Part shown: positions 17,115 through 25,971 of the stretch, piece after piece
Layout: every line of letters begins with the position of its first letter
Position numbering within the stretch: the stretch's first letter is position 1
NCBI RefSeq assembly: GCF_900187605.1
Contig: NZ_FYEA01000003.1
Location: 372,001 to 436,000, forward strand
Reading direction: 5' to 3'
Origin: Pseudomonas sp. Irchel 3H7
Lineage (GTDB): Bacteria; Pseudomonadota; Gammaproteobacteria; Pseudomonadales; Pseudomonadaceae
Length of the DNA stretch: 64,000 bases
Made by a program: the position numbers and the translations under genes
Notes under the pieces: generated by a model
What the model saw: the letters and a program-made list of their open reading frames with translations, nothing else
Databases searched by the model: none
Told to the model about the DNA's origin: nothing

Positions 17115-17265
17115 GCCCCTCACCCTAACCCTCTCCCGGAGGGAGAGGGGACTGACGGAGGTGTTTGGGCGAGCTACGCCGACGTGAAATATCGAGTCGA
17201 ACTCAGATTCTGAAATGCCCACAAATCGGCCCCCTCTCCCTCGGGAGAGGGCTGGGGTGAGGGGC
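17115..17265. repeat. Family D element, MITE-like (copy 1)
   Basis: The ends are inverted: GCCCCTCACCCTAACCCTCT at 17115 and AGAGGGCTGGGGTGAGGGGC ending at 17265. Each end contains its own CCCTCTCCC/GGGAGAGGG hairpin. Related elements are at 20228-20405 and 23447-23698. No ORF is inside, which fits a non-autonomous element. Confidence 0.7.
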
Positions 17266-17556
17266 AAGAGCACCACAAAAACCAAAGCCATGCGCGCCGT
17301 GCTCTTCACCACTCAATAGGCCGAGTGTCAGCTCGCCTGCTCTTGATCTTGATCTTGATCCACGGGCGACGTCGGAAGGCTGAGCGGAGGGATTGATCCG
17401 GGCGTGGGAGCGCAGCGACCGTTTGGCGCAGCCAAACACAGCGAGAGGAGGTGCAGCGAAGCAAACCGTAGGCGCTGCGCCCGGATCGATCCCGGAGCGA
17501 AGGAACCCCGAGCCCCAGCGAGCGGGCCGCACGTAGGAGCAAGCGTTTTTTTGCTT

Positions 17557-17584
17557 ACTTTTTTGAGGCGTTTGTCAAAAAAGT
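17557..17584. terminator. Hairpin with T/A-rich stem
   Basis: ACTTTTTTGA (17557-17566) pairs with TCAAAAAAGT (17575-17584) across an 8-base loop. It lies within the intergenic segment, 210 bases upstream of the protease. A terminator or part of a conserved intergenic repeat are both possible. Confidence 0.4.
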
Positions 17585-17796
17585 GAGTCGCCGTCAGGGC
17601 GAAACCCTAAGCCGCCGTTACCGAAGAAACGGATATACACCCAAAACCCCAAAGAGCATGGTCGGCCCAAAGGCCGCCAAGTCAAAAGCGTGAACCCTGT
17701 CAAAACCCTGAACACACAAGCAGAAACATCCCCCGCCATTGAAACCACCCAAACCCTGCCCCATCTAAGACCCATACCCCATTGCGCAGGTGCCCC

Positions 17797-20214
17797 ATGA
17801 GCGACCAGCAAGAATTCCCGGAAAACCCCGACGACTACACCGAAGCCGAACACATCGAACACACCTCCAGCGGCAAAGGCCTCGCCCTGCCCGGCCAGAA
17901 CCTGCCGGACAAGGTCTACATCATCCCGATCCACAACCGCCCATTCTTCCCGGCCCAAGTCCTGCCGGTCATCGTCAACGAAGAACCCTGGGCCGAAACC
18001 CTCGAACTGGTCAGTAAATCTGAACACCATTCCCTGGCCCTGTTCTTCATGGACACGCCCCAGGAAGACCCGCGCCACTTCGACACCGGCGCCCTGCCGC
18101 AATACGGCACCCTGGTCAAAGTCCACCACGCCAGCCGCGAGAACGGCAAACTGCAATTCGTCGCCCAAGGCCTCAGCCGCGTACGCATCAAGACCTGGCT
18201 GAAACACCATCGCCCACCGTATCTGGTCGAAGTCGAATACCCGCACCAGCCCACCGAGCCGACCGACGAGGTCAAGGCCTACGGCATGGCGCTGATCAAC
18301 GCGATCAAAGAGCTGTTGCCGCTCAACCCGCTGTACAGCGAAGAACTGAAAAACTACCTCAACCGCTTCAGCCCCAACGACCCGTCGCCGCTGACCGACT
18401 TCGCCGCCGCCCTGACCTCCGCCACCGGCCCCGAACTGCAAGGCGTGCTCGACTGCGTGCCGATGCTCAAGCGCATGGAAAAAGTCCTGCCGATGCTGCG
18501 CAAGGAAGTCGAAGTCGCGCGCCTGCAAAAAGAGATCTCGGCAGAAGTTAACCGCAAGATCGGCGAGCATCAGCGCGAGTTCTTCCTCAAGGAACAACTC
18601 AAGGTTATCCAGCAGGAACTCGGCCTGACCAAGGACGACCGCAGCGCCGACCTCGAACAGTTCGAGCAACGCCTCGAAGGCAAAGTCCTGCCGGCGCAGG
18701 TGCAGAAGCGCCTCGAAGAAGAAATGAACAAGCTGTCGATCCTCGAGACCGGTTCGCCGGAATACGCGGTCACCCGCAACTACCTCGACTGGGCGACCTC
18801 GGTGCCGTGGGGCGTGTACGGCGAGGACAAACTCGACCTCAAGCACGCGCGCAAAATTCTCGACAAACACCACGCGGGCCTGGACGACATCAAGGACCGC
18901 ATCCTCGAATTCCTCGCCGTCGGTGCCTATAAAGGTGAGATCAGCGGCTCCATCGTGCTGCTGGTCGGCCCGCCGGGCGTAGGTAAAACCAGCGTCGGCA
19001 AATCCATCGCCGAATCCCTCGGCCGGCCGTTCTACCGCTTCAGCCTCGGCGGTATGCGCGACGAAGCCGAGATCAAGGGACACCGCCGCACCTACATCGG
19101 CGCACAGCCGGGCAAACTGGTGCAGGCGTTGAAAGACGTCGAAGTGATGAACCCGGTGATCATGCTCGACGAGATCGACAAGATGGGCCAGAGCTACCAA
19201 GGCGACCCGGCCTCGGCACTGCTGGAAACCCTCGACCCGGAGCAGAACGTCGAATTCCTCGACCACTACCTCGACCTGCGCATGGACCTGTCGAAAGTCC
19301 TCTTCGTCTGCACTGCCAACACCCTCGATTCGATCCCCGGCCCGTTGCTCGACCGCATGGAAGTGATTCGCCTGTCGGGCTACATCACCGAAGAAAAAGT
19401 CGCCATCGCCAAGCGTCACCTGTGGCCGAAACTGCTGGAAAAGGCCGGTGTGTCCAAGGGCAGCCTGAGCATCAGCGACAGCGCGCTCAAAGCCTTGATC
19501 GACGGTTACGCCCGTGAAGCCGGGGTGCGCCAGCTCGAGAAACAAATGGGCAAACTGGTGCGCAAAGCGGTGATGAAGCTGATTGACGAGCCGAAAGCGG
19601 TGATCAAACTCGGGCCGAAAGACCTTGAAGCGTCACTCGGCCATCCGGTGTTCCGCAACGAGCAAGTGCTGTCCGGCACCGGCGTCATCACCGGTCTGGC
19701 CTGGACCAGCATGGGCGGCGCGACCTTGCCGATCGAAGCGACGCGGATTCACACGCTTAACCGTGGCTTCAAGCTCACCGGGCAACTGGGCGATGTGATG
19801 AAGGAATCGGCAGAGATCGCCTACAGCTACGTCAGCTCGCACCTGAAACAGTTTGGCGGTGACGCGAAGTTCTTCGACGAAGCCTTCGTCCACCTGCACG
19901 TACCGGAAGGCGCGACACCGAAGGACGGCCCGAGCGCCGGCGTGACCATGGCCAGCGCCCTGCTCTCGCTTGCGCGAAACCAGCCACCAAAAAAAGGTGT
20001 GGCAATGACTGGTGAACTGACGTTGACCGGGCATGTACTGCCGATTGGCGGGGTGCGCGAGAAGGTGATTGCAGCGCGACGGCAGAAGATTTTCGAGCTG
20101 ATTTTGCCGGAGCCGAACCGGGGTAATTTTGAGGAATTGCCGGATTATCTGAAGGAAGGGATTACGGTGCATTTCGCCAAGCGGTTTGCCGATGTGGCGA
20201 AGGTACTGTTCTGA
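17797..20214 (+). CDS. asrA: Lon-family ATP-dependent protease (AsrA-like, second Lon)
   Basis: An 805-aa protein starting MSDQQEFPENPDDY. The N-terminal LON substrate domain covers about residues 40-240, the AAA+ domain has Walker A GPPGVGKTS near 391-399 and Walker B VIMLDEIDKMG, and the protease domain has Ser713 in KDGPSAG and Lys756 in GGVREKV. The 43-residue spacing of this dyad is the same as in E. coli Lon (S679/K722). The gene order protease-chagasin-YhhN resembles PA0779-PA0778-PA0777 of P. aeruginosa, where PA0779 is AsrA, a protease linked to the aminoglycoside and heat stress response. That assignment rests on remembered synteny. Confidence 0.85.
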   Translation: MSDQQEFPENPDDYTEAEHIEHTSSGKGLALPGQNLPDKVYIIPIHNRPFFPAQVLPVIVNEEPWAETLELVSKSEHHSLALFFMDTPQEDPRHFDTGALPQYGTLVKVHHASRENGKLQFVAQGLSRVRIKTWLKHHRPPYLVEVEYPHQPTEPTDEVKAYGMALINAIKELLPLNPLYSEELKNYLNRFSPNDPSPLTDFAAALTSATGPELQGVLDCVPMLKRMEKVLPMLRKEVEVARLQKEISAEVNRKIGEHQREFFLKEQLKVIQQELGLTKDDRSADLEQFEQRLEGKVLPAQVQKRLEEEMNKLSILETGSPEYAVTRNYLDWATSVPWGVYGEDKLDLKHARKILDKHHAGLDDIKDRILEFLAVGAYKGEISGSIVLLVGPPGVGKTSVGKSIAESLGRPFYRFSLGGMRDEAEIKGHRRTYIGAQPGKLVQALKDVEVMNPVIMLDEIDKMGQSYQGDPASALLETLDPEQNVEFLDHYLDLRMDLSKVLFVCTANTLDSIPGPLLDRMEVIRLSGYITEEKVAIAKRHLWPKLLEKAGVSKGSLSISDSALKALIDGYAREAGVRQLEKQMGKLVRKAVMKLIDEPKAVIKLGPKDLEASLGHPVFRNEQVLSGTGVITGLAWTSMGGATLPIEATRIHTLNRGFKLTGQLGDVMKESAEIAYSYVSSHLKQFGGDAKFFDEAFVHLHVPEGATPKDGPSAGVTMASALLSLARNQPPKKGVAMTGELTLTGHVLPIGGVREKVIAARRQKIFELILPEPNRGNFEELPDYLKEGITVHFAKRFADVAKVLF

Positions 20215-20227
20215 CCGGTAGCCCGTA

Positions 20228-20405
20228 GCCCCTCACCCCAGCCCTCTCCCCCAGGAGAGGGAGCCAACCGAGCGGTCTTGCGCTATGCGCCGACCTGAAA
20301 CACCGGGTCGATTATGGATTCGCTGACGCACGTTCAGGTCGGCGTACCTCACCAATATCCCCCGATCAGTCCCCTCTCCCTCTGGGAGAGGGCTAGGGTG
20401 AGGGC
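20228..20405. repeat. Family D element, MITE-like (copy 2)
   Basis: About 178 bp between GCCCCTCACCCCAGCCCTCT and AGAGGGCTAGGGTGAGGGC. The interior differs from copy 1 and carries its own inverted segment, GCCGACCTGAA with TTCAGGTCGGC. It starts 14 bases after the protease stop. Confidence 0.7.
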
Positions 20406-20479
20406 TTGGCACTGTCACACTTTGTCTCATCTTCAGTTATGCTCGCCGTTCGTCGTGAACACCCGGAGCCACTGACCTT

Positions 20480-20872
20480 ATGTCCCCCACTCGCCTGTTT
20501 CTCCCCCTCGCCCTTTCATTGCTGGCCGCGTGCGCCACGCAACCGAAACACAACGTGACCGTGGAAAAACAAAGCGAATGCCCCGTTCGGCTCACTAACG
20601 GGCAAAACCTCATCATCATGCTGCCAAGCAACCCGACCACGGGTTATCGCTGGGCCATTCAGGATTCCGCTGGCGGTGTATTGCGCGCACTCAGCCCCGA
20701 GGTCTACAGCAATCCGGAAGACGCTGGCGTGGTCGGCGCAGCGGGTTTGTCGACCTGGCGCTTCCAGGCCTTCGCCCCCGGCACCGGGCGCCTGCGCCTG
20801 ACTTCACAACAACCGTGGGCACCGGAAGTGCTCCCGGTGGAAACCTTTGACTGCGCCATTTCGGTAAATTGA
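20480..20872 (+). CDS. icp: Chagasin-type cysteine peptidase inhibitor, lipoprotein
   Basis: A 130-aa protein with a lipobox (LSLLAACAT), so it is probably anchored to a membrane facing the periplasm. The three inhibitor loops of the I42 family are recognisable: NPTTGYRW (chagasin NPTTGF/Y), GVVGAAG (cognate of GxGG) and QQPW (cognate of RPW). Such proteins inhibit papain-like cysteine peptidases; in bacteria they may protect against host or self enzymes. It follows the Lon-like gene and overlaps the next gene by 4 bases if that starts at TTG. Confidence 0.88.
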   Translation: MSPTRLFLPLALSLLAACATQPKHNVTVEKQSECPVRLTNGQNLIIMLPSNPTTGYRWAIQDSAGGVLRALSPEVYSNPEDAGVVGAAGLSTWRFQAFAPGTGRLRLTSQQPWAPEVLPVETFDCAISVN

Positions 20873-21513
20873 TCGTGGGCTGGCTGATTCTGGCGTTGAT
20901 GGGCGCGGTGACGTTTCTCTACGGTGTCAGCACCCATGCGGCGTTGCTGTGCCTGTTGGTCAAACCGTTGCCGGTGCTGGCATTGCTCGGCTGGCTGCAC
21001 GACGCGCCACCCAGTGACTATCGGCGCTGGATCAGTCTCGGTCTGATTTTCTCGTTGCTGGGTGATGTGTTGCTGGCGTGGCCGGGCGATCTGTTTGTAT
21101 TTGGCCTCGGTGCGTTTCTGGTCGCGCATCTGGCTTATCTGAAGGCTTATCTGAGTGACTGCAAGCGTCTGGCGATTTTGCCGCTGGTACTTGCCCTCGG
21201 AGTGGGTGCCGTGCTGCTGGGTCTTCTGATTTCCAGCGGTCTTGGGCCATTGCTGGTGCCGGTGATTGTTTATGGCACGGCGATCAGCGCGATGCTCTGG
21301 CGCGCACTGGCCCGTTTGGGCACCGATGTGCCGAAACGCTCGGCGTTGCTAGCGGCGGGCGGTGCGCTGGCGTTTGTGTTCTCGGACAGCGTGATCGGTA
21401 TTGATCGCTTCGTATCGCCATTCCACGCCGCGCCATACGTCATCATCCTCAGCTACTGGCTGGGCCAGTGGGGCATCGCCGCCTCCGCTTTCTCCCAGAC
21501 CAAACGGATCTGA
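20869..21513 (+). CDS. YhhN-family membrane protein (lysoplasmalogenase-like)
   Basis: A 214-aa integral membrane protein with about eight helices (VGWLILALMGAVTFLYGVS; LLCLLVKPLPVLALLGWL; LILGLIF-like segment ISLGLIFSLLGDVLLAWPG). GDVLLAWPG and FVFSDSVIGIDRF are the conserved acidic motifs of the YhhN/TMEM86 family, which in animals hydrolyses lysoplasmalogen. The bacterial substrate is uncertain. The start may be TTG at 20869 or the in-frame GTG at 20875; either implies translational coupling to the inhibitor gene. Confidence 0.8.
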   Translation: MIVGWLILALMGAVTFLYGVSTHAALLCLLVKPLPVLALLGWLHDAPPSDYRRWISLGLIFSLLGDVLLAWPGDLFVFGLGAFLVAHLAYLKAYLSDCKRLAILPLVLALGVGAVLLGLLISSGLGPLLVPVIVYGTAISAMLWRALARLGTDVPKRSALLAAGGALAFVFSDSVIGIDRFVSPFHAAPYVIILSYWLGQWGIAASAFSQTKRI

Positions 21514-21620
21514 TCGTTCCCACGCTCCGCGTGGGAATGCATCCTGTGACGCTCTGCGTCATTTGCGCAGGGACGCGGAGCGTCCGGGGCGGCATTCCCA
21601 CGCAGAGCGTGGGAACGATC
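21512..21620. repeat. Family C inverted element (copy 1)
   Basis: GATCGTTCCCACGCTC at the left end faces GAGCGTGGGAACGATC at the right end, with internal inverted repeats (GACGCTCTGCGTC and GGACGCGGAGCGTCC). The element follows the YhhN gene directly. A second copy is at 53116-53225. Confidence 0.8.
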
Positions 21621-21719
21621 AACCAGAGCAATATCCCCGCGTTTTATCAGACAACCCAAGCATCCCCGCGCCCTTTTGGCTAAAATGCCGGCCTTTCCAT
21701 TTACACCGCCGGAACCGCC

Positions 21720-22463
21720 GTGAGCAAAGAACCCGATCGTATTTTCGCCAAGCCTTTGGCCCAGGTGCCTGACTTCGCCTTCAATGAAGACGTGGTGCGG
21801 GTGTTCCCGGACATGATCAAGCGCTCGGTGCCGGGTTACCCGACCATCGTCGAAAACCTCGGTGTGCTCGCCGCACAGTTCGCCCAGCCGAACAGCGTGC
21901 TCTACGACCTCGGTTCATCGCTAGGTGCAGTGACTCAGGCCTTGCGCCGTCACGTGCGCACCGACGGCTGCCGGGTGATCGCTGTGGATAACTCTGCCGC
22001 GATGGTCGAACGCTGCCGCGAATACCTCAACGGTCAGGATTCGATGTTCCAGGAGTTGCTGCCGGTTGAAGTGATCGAAGGCGACATCCTCGCCCTCAAC
22101 TTTCAGCCTGCTTCGGTGGTGGCGCTGAACTTCACCCTGCAATTTATCGCCCCGGATCAGCGTACCGCGTTGCTCTCGCGCATTCGCCAATCGCTGCTGC
22201 CGGGTGGCACGCTGATCCTCTCGGAGAAGCTGCGCTTCAACGATGCCGAAGAACACGCGCTGCTCACCGATCTGCACGTCGCCTTCAAACGCGCCAACGG
22301 CTACAGCGAACTGGAGATTGCCCAGAAACGCAGCGCCATCGAAAACGTCATGAAGCCCGACAGCCTCGAAGAACACCGCGAACGCCTGTTGGCCGCCGGG
22401 TTCTCGAAAGTCGTGCCGTGGTTCCAGTGTCTTAACTTTGCCTCGTTGATTGCCTTGCCATGA
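21720..22463 (+). CDS. cmoA: Carboxy-S-adenosyl-L-methionine synthase
   Basis: A 247-aa protein with a GTG start. It is a class I methyltransferase-fold enzyme: [16 protein letters not shown] is motif [17 protein letters not shown] the acidic loop, [11 protein letters not shown] motif IV. CmoA makes carboxy-SAM from SAM and prephenate, the donor used by CmoB for 5-carboxymethoxyuridine at tRNA position 34. The next gene is cmoB with a 4-base overlap, the usual arrangement. Confidence 0.95.
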   Translation: MSKEPDRIFAKPLAQVPDFAFNEDVVRVFPDMIKRSVPGYPTIVENLGVLAAQFAQPNSVLYDLGSSLGAVTQALRRHVRTDGCRVIAVDNSAAMVERCREYLNGQDSMFQELLPVEVIEGDILALNFQPASVVALNFTLQFIAPDQRTALLSRIRQSLLPGGTLILSEKLRFNDAEEHALLTDLHVAFKRANGYSELEIAQKRSAIENVMKPDSLEEHRERLLAAGFSKVVPWFQCLNFASLIALP

Positions 22464-23416
22464 TTGATCTGTCCCCCCTCGCCCGTCGTCTGGCCGGCAC
22501 GCCGCTGGCCGAATGGGCCAACACCCTGCAGGCGCAACTCGACAAGAAAATGGAGAAAGGTCACGGCGACCTGGAGCGCTGGCAAAGTGCGCTGGATGCC
22601 TTGCCGAAAATTCAGCCGAGCGAAATCGATCTGCTCAATGGCCTGAAACTCGACACCGATTGCGACGACGAAACCCGTGCGCAGATGCGTACTGCATTGA
22701 TGGGTTTGTCGCCGTGGCGCAAAGGGCCGTTCGACTTGTTTGGTGTGCACGTCGACACCGAATGGCGTTCGGACTGGAAATGGTCGCGCGTCGCCCCGCA
22801 TCTGGATTTGAAAGGCAAACGCATCCTCGATGTCGGCTGCGGCAACGGCTACTACATGTGGCGCATGCTCGGTGCCGGCGCGAACAGCGTGATTGGTGTC
22901 GACCCGAACTGGCTGTTCTTCTGCCAGTTCCAGGCGGTGCAGCGTTACCTGTCCGAGCCGAATGCCTGGCACCTGCCGTTCCCGTTCGAAGACCTGCCGC
23001 CGAACCTGGAAGGCTTCGACACCGTGTTTTCGATGGGCGTGTTCTATCACCGTCGCTCGCCGATCGAGCATTTGCTGGCGCTGAAGGATTGCCTGGTCAA
23101 GGGCGGTGAACTGGTGCTGGAAACGTTGGTGGTGGAAGGCGACAAGCATCAAGTGCTGGTGCCGGAAGACCGTTACGCGCAGATGCGTAACGTGTGGTTC
23201 CTGCCGTCGGTGCCGGCGCTGGAGTTGTGGTTGCGTCGTGCCGGGTTCAGCGATATTCGCTGCGTGGATGTGAGCACCACAACGGTGGAAGAACAGCGCG
23301 GGACTGAGTGGATGAAGTATCAGTCGCTGAGTGATTTCCTTGATCCGGAAGATCACAGCAAAACGATTGAAGGATTGCCGGCGCCGATGCGCGCGGTGAT
23401 TGTCGCTCGTAAATAA
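22460..23416 (+). CDS. cmoB: tRNA U34 carboxymethyltransferase
   Basis: A 318-aa protein. The N-terminus is the CmoB-specific helical domain; [16 protein letters not shown] near residue 120 is the cofactor-binding glycine-rich loop; [19 protein letters not shown] and [14 protein letters not shown] follow. It transfers the carboxymethyl group from carboxy-SAM to 5-hydroxyuridine at the wobble position. Translation is coupled to cmoA. Confidence 0.96.
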   Translation: MIDLSPLARRLAGTPLAEWANTLQAQLDKKMEKGHGDLERWQSALDALPKIQPSEIDLLNGLKLDTDCDDETRAQMRTALMGLSPWRKGPFDLFGVHVDTEWRSDWKWSRVAPHLDLKGKRILDVGCGNGYYMWRMLGAGANSVIGVDPNWLFFCQFQAVQRYLSEPNAWHLPFPFEDLPPNLEGFDTVFSMGVFYHRRSPIEHLLALKDCLVKGGELVLETLVVEGDKHQVLVPEDRYAQMRNVWFLPSVPALELWLRRAGFSDIRCVDVSTTTVEEQRGTEWMKYQSLSDFLDPEDHSKTIEGLPAPMRAVIVARK

Positions 23417-23446
23417 TCAAATCGCCCAAACACCGCGGTGAGCCCA

Positions 23447-23698
23447 CCCCTCACCCCAGCCCTCTCCCCAAGGAGAGGGAGCTGATCATTGAGCTTTTCA
23501 ACACTTGAGTTCGACTCGGAATCTCAGGTCGACGGACTTAGCCCATCCAACTCGATCAGTCCCCTCTCCCCAAGGAGAGGGGGCTGATCGTTGAGCTTTT
23601 CAAGACTTGAGTTCGACTCGGAATCTCAGGTCGACGGACCTCGCCCATCCAGCTCGGTCAGTCCCCTCTCCCTCTGGGAGAGGGTTAGGGTGAGGGGC
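23447..23698. repeat. Family D element, tandemly expanded (copy 3), overlapping the tadA 3' end
   Basis: Two near-identical internal units, each containing TTGAGTTCGACTCGGAATCT (about 23505 and 23608), lie between CCCCTCACCCCAGCCCTCT and AGAGGGTTAGGGTGAGGGGC. The right end overlaps the last codons and stop of tadA. This looks like a tandem or nested insertion of the MITE-like element. Confidence 0.72.
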
Positions 23699-24185
23699 TT
23701 TTTGCTCGGCGAGCACGGAAGAATTCGGTCAGCACGGCGCCACACTCTTCGGCCAAAACCCCGCCTTCATATAGCACTCGATGGTTGAGAAAACCCTGGG
23801 TAAAAAACTGCCCCTGACTCTGCACAATCCCCGCCTTCGGCTCCAGCGCGCCATACACCACCCGCGCCACCCGCGAATGCACGATCAAGCCTGCGCACAT
23901 ACTGCACGGCTCCAGCGTCACATACAGCGTGCTGCCCGGCAGGCGATAGTTATCCACCGCCTGCGCCGCCGCACGGATGGCGACCATTTCTGCATGGGCA
24001 CTCGGGTCGCTGGTGCTGATCGGGCAATTGAAGCCGCGCCCGATAATCTCGCCGTCCTGCACCAACACTGCCCCCACCGGCACTTCGCCGATCGCTGCGC
24101 CTTGTGCAGCGAGGGTCAGCGCTTCACGCATGAAGTCTTGGTCACGGCTGCGGTCGATGATGGCCGCGGGGCGAATCTGGCGCAT
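23685..24185 (-). CDS. tadA: tRNA-specific adenosine deaminase
   Basis: A 166-aa protein starting MRQIRPAAIIDRS. Its zinc site is complete: SAHAEM holds the catalytic HAE, and LEPCSMCAG the two Cys ligands. TadA converts A34 of tRNA-Arg(ACG) to inosine. The start codon overlaps the stop of the multicopper oxidase gene (TGATG), so they are co-translated. The C-terminal residues RAKSPSP and the TAA stop lie inside a family D repeat, so the original end has probably been replaced. Confidence 0.95.
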   Translation of the reverse strand: MRQIRPAAIIDRSRDQDFMREALTLAAQGAAIGEVPVGAVLVQDGEIIGRGFNCPISTSDPSAHAEMVAIRAAAQAVDNYRLPGSTLYVTLEPCSMCAGLIVHSRVARVVYGALEPKAGIVQSQGQFFTQGFLNHRVLYEGGVLAEECGAVLTEFFRARRAKSPSP

Positions 24186-25561
24186 CACTTCACCTCGATG
24201 GCGGCCATCAGGCCGGTTTCCATGTGGTCGATCACGTGGCAATGGAACATCCACACCCCCGGATTATCGGCCACCAGCGCCACTTGCGCGCGCTCGTTCT
24301 TGCCCAGCAGATAGGTGTCGGTGAAGTACGGAATAATCTTGTGCCGGTTCGACGCGATCACCTTGAAACTCATGCCGTGCAGGTGGATCGGGTGCTGATA
24401 CTGGGTCATGTTCTTCAATTCGAAGATGTAACTCTGCCCCAGTTTCAGGCTGGCAATCGGTCGGTCAGCGCAGGTCTTGTCGGTGATGTCCCAGGCCTTG
24501 CCGTTGATCTGCCACAGGCTCGGCGGCCGGCCATTGTCGACGTTGACCGACACTGAGCCGACCCATTCGAAATTGAAGTTGAGTTTCTCGGCATTGGCCA
24601 GGTCCGGTTCTGCCACCGGATTGGCCGGCAGCGCTTTTGGCCAGTCGCTCGGCGCGTCGGTATTGGCCACCGAACGCAGGGTGCCCAGACGTACCGGACC
24701 GTTGCGCAGCGACAATTCTTCGCCCGCCGCCGGCGCCTTGATCGCCAGACAAATGCGCATGCCCGGGCCGAGCCAGTATTCCTTGCCCAGCGGGCGCGGT
24801 TCGACCGGATTGCCGTCCAGCGCATAGATCTGCGCTTCAACACCGGGAATGTTGATGCGATAAGTCAGGGTGTTGTCGAGGTTGAGCAAACGCACGCGAG
24901 TGATCTGCCCGGCCGGCAGTTCGATCACTGGAGTCGGCACGCCATTGATCGTCGAAAGACGCCCCGCCGTACCGCCACGCGCCGCTTCACGGGGAATACT
25001 GAATTCGACGAAATTGCCTTCGTCATCGATGTGCCAGTTCTTCAGGCTCAAGGTCTTTTCGTACTTGAAACCGGTCGGCTCGCGCTCTTCGATGATCAAC
25101 GGCCCGACCAGCCCGCGCCCGAGCTCTTCGCTGCTGCTGACGTGCGGGTGATACCAGTAACTGCCGGCATCCGGCACGCGGAACTTATAGTCGAAGTACT
25201 CGCCCGGCAACACCGGCAGCTGCGACACGTACGGCACGCCGTCCATTTCCAGCGGCAGACGAATGCCGTGCCAGTGAATGGTCGTCGCCACCGGCAAGTG
25301 GTTGATGAAACGTACCCGCAGCCATTCACCCTGGCGCACACGCAACTCGGTGCCAGGCGCCGACGGGCCGAATGCCCAGGCCTCGGTCTTGTGCCCCGGC
25401 ACCAATTCGACGTCCAGCGGTGCGGCGATCAGTTCATAGTCATGGCCCGCCTCGGCGTCGGCCATTTTGCCGAGCCAATAACGCGACGCGCCCCCCGCCC
25501 CGACACCAACGACAACAAGACCGGCCAGGCCACCGAGGATTTGGCGACGGGTAAAGGACAT
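24185..25561 (-). CDS. Multicopper oxidase family protein
   Basis: A 458-aa protein with a twin-arginine signal (FTRRQILGG followed by a hydrophobic run), so it is exported folded. The copper ligand motifs are complete: TIHWHG, WYHPHV, HPIHLHGM and the type 1 site HCHVIDHMETGL. It belongs with periplasmic multicopper oxidases (CueO/CopA/SufI-like), which oxidise Cu(I), other metals or phenols. It has no extended Met-rich insert, so copper-oxidase activity is uncertain. It lies upstream of tadA and upstream of it runs the trehalose locus. Confidence 0.88.
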   Translation of the reverse strand: MSFTRRQILGGLAGLVVVGVGAGGASRYWLGKMADAEAGHDYELIAAPLDVELVPGHKTEAWAFGPSAPGTELRVRQGEWLRVRFINHLPVATTIHWHGIRLPLEMDGVPYVSQLPVLPGEYFDYKFRVPDAGSYWYHPHVSSSEELGRGLVGPLIIEEREPTGFKYEKTLSLKNWHIDDEGNFVEFSIPREAARGGTAGRLSTINGVPTPVIELPAGQITRVRLLNLDNTLTYRINIPGVEAQIYALDGNPVEPRPLGKEYWLGPGMRICLAIKAPAAGEELSLRNGPVRLGTLRSVANTDAPSDWPKALPANPVAEPDLANAEKLNFNFEWVGSVSVNVDNGRPPSLWQINGKAWDITDKTCADRPIASLKLGQSYIFELKNMTQYQHPIHLHGMSFKVIASNRHKIIPYFTDTYLLGKNERAQVALVADNPGVWMFHCHVIDHMETGLMAAIEVK

Positions 25562-25678
25562 GAACTCAACTACCTCACGTATCAGCAGCAGGCCCTGAAA
25601 GCCTGCAAAAGGCGAATACGATACACCTGCGGTTGAGAAACAGTAAGGGCGACCTGAGGCCGCACATCACCTGCCGGC

Positions 25679-25969
25679 TTAAGATCGCAGCCCGGTAATC
25701 AGGTGCACCACGCCGTCCGCCAAAGGCATCACGCCCGCGACACCGGCGGCGCTCAACGCGTTCGGGTCCATGTGCGACACATCACGCAACACCACCCGTA
25801 CCCGCGTCAACGCCAGCGGTTGCTGGGACTGGAGGTTATCCACACCCCCCAGCGCCGCGACAATGTCGCTGCTCAATCCGTCACTCGGTTCGGCCGCCGC
25901 TGCGGGTGTATCCACCACCAGATCCGGGGTCAGGGCTTTCCAGAATGCCTTCTGCAATTGATCGAACAT
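25679..25969 (-). CDS. PTS EIIB-like protein lacking the phosphorylated cysteine
   Basis: A 96-aa protein. Residues 36-94 align with the EIIB domain of glucose-type permeases: IVAALGGVDNL, LTRVRVVLRDVS, AAGVAGVMPL and GVVHLITGL. In the family the phosphate is carried by Cys two residues before the TR pair (TreP here reads HCVTRLR). In this protein that position is Ala53 and no cysteine occurs anywhere. It therefore cannot act as a normal phosphocarrier. It is the last gene of the trehalose operon, starting two bases after the EI stop. A structural or sensing role is inferred. Confidence 0.75.
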   Translation of the reverse strand: MFDQLQKAFWKALTPDLVVDTPAAAAEPSDGLSSDIVAALGGVDNLQSQQPLALTRVRVVLRDVSHMDPNALSAAGVAGVMPLADGVVHLITGLRS

Positions 25970-25971
25970 GT

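Larger units (their letters stand above)
17065..17796. other. 732-base repeat-rich gap upstream of the Lon-like protease
   Basis: It contains a 151-bp family D element (17115-17265), three tandem CTTGAT units near 17342-17360, and a GC-rich segment (17390-17540). The hairpin ACTTTTTTGA/TCAAAAAAGT lies at 17557-17584. No gene is supported on either strand; a 656-codon minus frame reading out of the protease gene is its antisense shadow. Confidence 0.6.

Noticed and set aside
17575..19545. 656-codon minus-strand frame
   Set aside because: It is antisense to the Lon-like gene, whose domains and catalytic dyad are intact. Long antisense frames are common in GC-rich genes, and its composition (Val/Phe/Asp/Gly-rich) is not protein-like.
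25562..25678. Possible terminator of the trehalose operon (GCGACC-tga-GGCCGC near 25649-25663)
   Set aside because: The stem is only six pairs with one mismatch-type wobble and lacks a T run, so it was not listed as a feature.
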